NCBI RefSeq assembly: GCF_014805625.2
Contig: NW_023998417.1
Coordinates: 6,176,522 to 6,240,521, forward strand
Length of the DNA stretch: 64,000 bases
Direction of reading: 5' to 3'
From: Glossina fuscipes
Lineage: Eukaryota; Arthropoda; Insecta; Diptera; Glossinidae
A program made the position numbers and the translations under genes. This document shows, in pieces, positions 62,290 through 64,000 of this stretch. The notes under the pieces are model-generated. The model searched no databases, was not told the DNA's origin, and was given only the letters and a program-made list of their open reading frames with translations. Each line of letters opens with the position of its first letter. Position 1 is the first letter of the stretch.

Positions 62290-63020
62290 GTCAACAAAGT
62301 CGACGATGACCAATGGATGGGATGTTCCAAAAATTTGTATCAGAGATCTACGACATAGGCATTTATCCTGATGACTGGTTAAAATCATCTTTCATCACAA
62401 TTTCTATGAGATGTCCAGATGCAATGATTTGCCTGATGAATCATTTGTTGAAAATATTCGTCGTAACAATAATTCAGCGAAGGCATTATTTTCATTGTAT
62501 ATGCGAATCATTACTTAACCTCAGTACTTAGTTTAGTTTCCAGGAAGACATGAGCATGAGAGAAGCAAATATATTATATATTTAAATTCTAGTCCAGAAC
62601 TGCAGAACAAATTATTAAATATGCTTGAAGATCATACATACTATTGATGGAACAGATACAAGCAGCATCGTATTAAAAACAAACAGTGGAAGTCCATGGT
62701 AATGATGTCAGAACAAATTATATTCTTATAAACGGGGATGTTCGCCAAGGTTGCGTTTTGTCTCTTCTTGCTTCACTAATCTTCCACACAGAAGCTGTTC
62801 AAACAATCACTAAACAGGCTCTAAAATCAATAGACAATTACAATTGTTCGACACAACTATCCTAACAGATAATAAGTAAAATCCGCTGACGACGATGAGC
62901 AATAACTTTGGCTTAAATTTAACTATCAGCAAACCCAAATTTATGATCTTAAGTCGATCGAATTCCGTCCGTACGCACGCTAATATTTCTAAGGATCGAC
63001 CCTTCCAACAATAGCTGACC
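62290..63020 (+). mobile_element. Broken LINE (non-LTR) reverse-transcriptase fragment
   Basis: Four collinear RT blocks are readable in changing frames. Block 1 is EIYDIGIYPDDWLKSSFITI followed by MNHLLKIFV (62340-62465). Block 2 is GDVRQGCVLSLLASLIF (62734-62784). Block 3 is FDTTILTDNK (62847-62876), where the family has F/Y-A-D-D-T-x-I-L. Block 4 is NNFGLNLTISKPKFMILS (62901-62954). The order and spacing fit a LINE RT palm domain in which the segment between blocks 1 and 2 has lost sequence. The catalytic YADD box has lost residues so that one Asp remains, and frameshifts and stops separate the blocks. The endonuclease and 3' tail are not recognisable. It is an inactive remnant on the plus strand; the clade cannot be fixed by eye. 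Confidence 0.85.
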
Positions 63021-63919
63021 ATGATAGCGTCACTCGGTCTGTTCGAGTCCGGTTTGCAGCAAACACCAACCCCATCGTCGTATCAGAGGTTATCCAATAG
63101 ATCATCTCCTTTCGGCATCATATACTTCTAAAATCGACTAAACATCATTAGCACTTTTCTTCTTGTCAGAGAGCATCAGAGAGCAATTTGCTTAATTATA
63201 TAATCGGGATTGACTTGCAAGCTCCGGTACAAAAAAAAAAAAAAACAAATAAGATGAACACAATTCGGAAAAATGTTTAGTTTATTTCAATTTTTCCTCG
63301 CTGGGAGCGTTGCATATTTCATTAGTTAACCTTTATAGAAAACTTGATCCGCATGATAACAATAAATTTGCCACTTTGTCTTTAAGTGAAGATTAAGATT
63401 TATGATAAAGCTAATTAGAAACAATAGATTGAGCATAGAAAATATCATTAAAAAACTTTTCTTGGAGTAATTAATTTGCAGCATATAACACAATTATGTG
63501 AACAAAACTTTTCAAAAGTGAATGATAGAATATACACAACATTAGAAGGCGATGATTAGAGCGTAAATAATGCTCAAAAGTGATAAATGTTATATTAATG
63601 CAATCTTAAGTACTTTGAAAGTATGCATGGATTGTTGTTTCTGATAAAACAACGTACAATTCGTTACTAACTAATTAAAAGCTTATAAGACGTATTAACA
63701 TACAATCTTTTTATAGAACGCTTTAGTATACTTTTATTTTTTTTCGAATAACGCACCAAAAGAGATAGGTAAAAATACGCAAACGGTATGATCTACAGGT
63801 ACATACTATGCCTATCTAAGGTGTAACAATAAGAGTAGAGCACACACCGTAAGATGTATGCCTCCTTCCGAGATTAAACCGATAATATCACGCTTGCTCT
63901 TATTAGAGATTGACTTGAA
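63021..63919. other. Gene-free AT-rich stretch
   Basis: 63021-63200 is still fairly GC-balanced and may be more of the LINE, but I cannot read further blocks. A-run at 63231-63245. Confidence 0.5.
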
Positions 63920-63965
63920 AAGTGGCTATAAATACTCGCAAGTGTTTTCTCACAACTAGTAATTG
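63920..63965 (+). promoter_or_regulatory. TATA-type core promoter at right edge (candidate)
   Basis: GGCTATAAATACTCGC has a strong TATA box, TATAAATA, at 63927-63934. An initiator-like TCTCACAAC follows with its A at 63952, about 25 bases from the first T of the box, slightly short of the usual 28-31. The sequence beyond (ACAACTAGTAATTGC and A/C-rich DNA to the window end) looks like a fly 5' leader. The gene itself would lie beyond position 64000. Confidence 0.4.
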
Positions 63966-64000
63966 CTATATGCGTTTGTCGAAACTAACAAAAATACGCT

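Noticed and set aside
63038..63058. GTTCGAGTCC as a tRNA T-arm
   Set aside because: Stem bases mismatch and no cloverleaf fits around it.

Overview
The window is AT-rich, intron-rich-style eukaryotic DNA, most likely from a higher fly (Diptera, Schizophora). The grounds are indirect: about two thirds or more A+T, frequent poly-T/poly-A runs and dinucleotide microsatellites, degenerate copies of the fly-type dispersed repeat whose modules read TGTCCGTCTGTC and 'aaatgg-cc-aatcggtc', a mariner remnant of a type common in insects, and a decayed LINE. No rRNA, tRNA, CRISPR, operon or bacterial gene is visible. No complete, recognisable protein-coding gene lies in the window; most of it reads as intergenic or long-intron sequence.

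Layout. 1-12 kb: microsatellites (one contains an assembly gap), poly-T tracts, and a GC-elevated block at 0.9-1.66 kb without a recognisable product. 12-22 kb: a first fly-type dispersed repeat, an approximately 120-bp tandem repeat (16.3-16.8 kb), and otherwise gene-free DNA. 21.6-25.9 kb: the strongest coding candidates, both on the minus strand. One is an open exon of about 129 codons with a consensus donor and a possible short last exon. The other is a 205-codon frame with a signal-peptide-like start and one internal TGA. A short LTR-retroelement reverse-transcriptase relic lies between them. 23.6-24.3 and 27.1-27.6 kb: homeodomain- and POU-type site-rich, enhancer-like DNA, including a perfect 20-bp palindrome made of two octamer motifs. 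28-48 kb: mostly gene-free DNA with dispersed repeats, a candidate plus-strand transcription start with donor (32.1 kb) and an unrecognised 93-codon frame (35.6 kb). 48.6 kb: a textbook 72-nt minus-strand internal exon (branch site, pyrimidine tract, AG, GTAAGT) that is not open in any frame, so probably untranslated. 49-60 kb: a compound GA/GATA microsatellite, GACA repeats, further dispersed repeats and a CGA-rich island. 60.8-63.0 kb: a mariner transposase relic (minus) and a broken LINE reverse transcriptase (plus). 63.9 kb: a TATA-type core promoter pointing out of the window's right edge.

The spliced exon and both coding candidates share the minus strand. They could belong to one gene with long introns or to separate genes; nothing in the sequence decides this. 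I found no convincing new biological system. The items that most deserve a second look are the 72-nt exon, the TGA-interrupted frame, the POU palindrome and the 120-bp tandem repeat.
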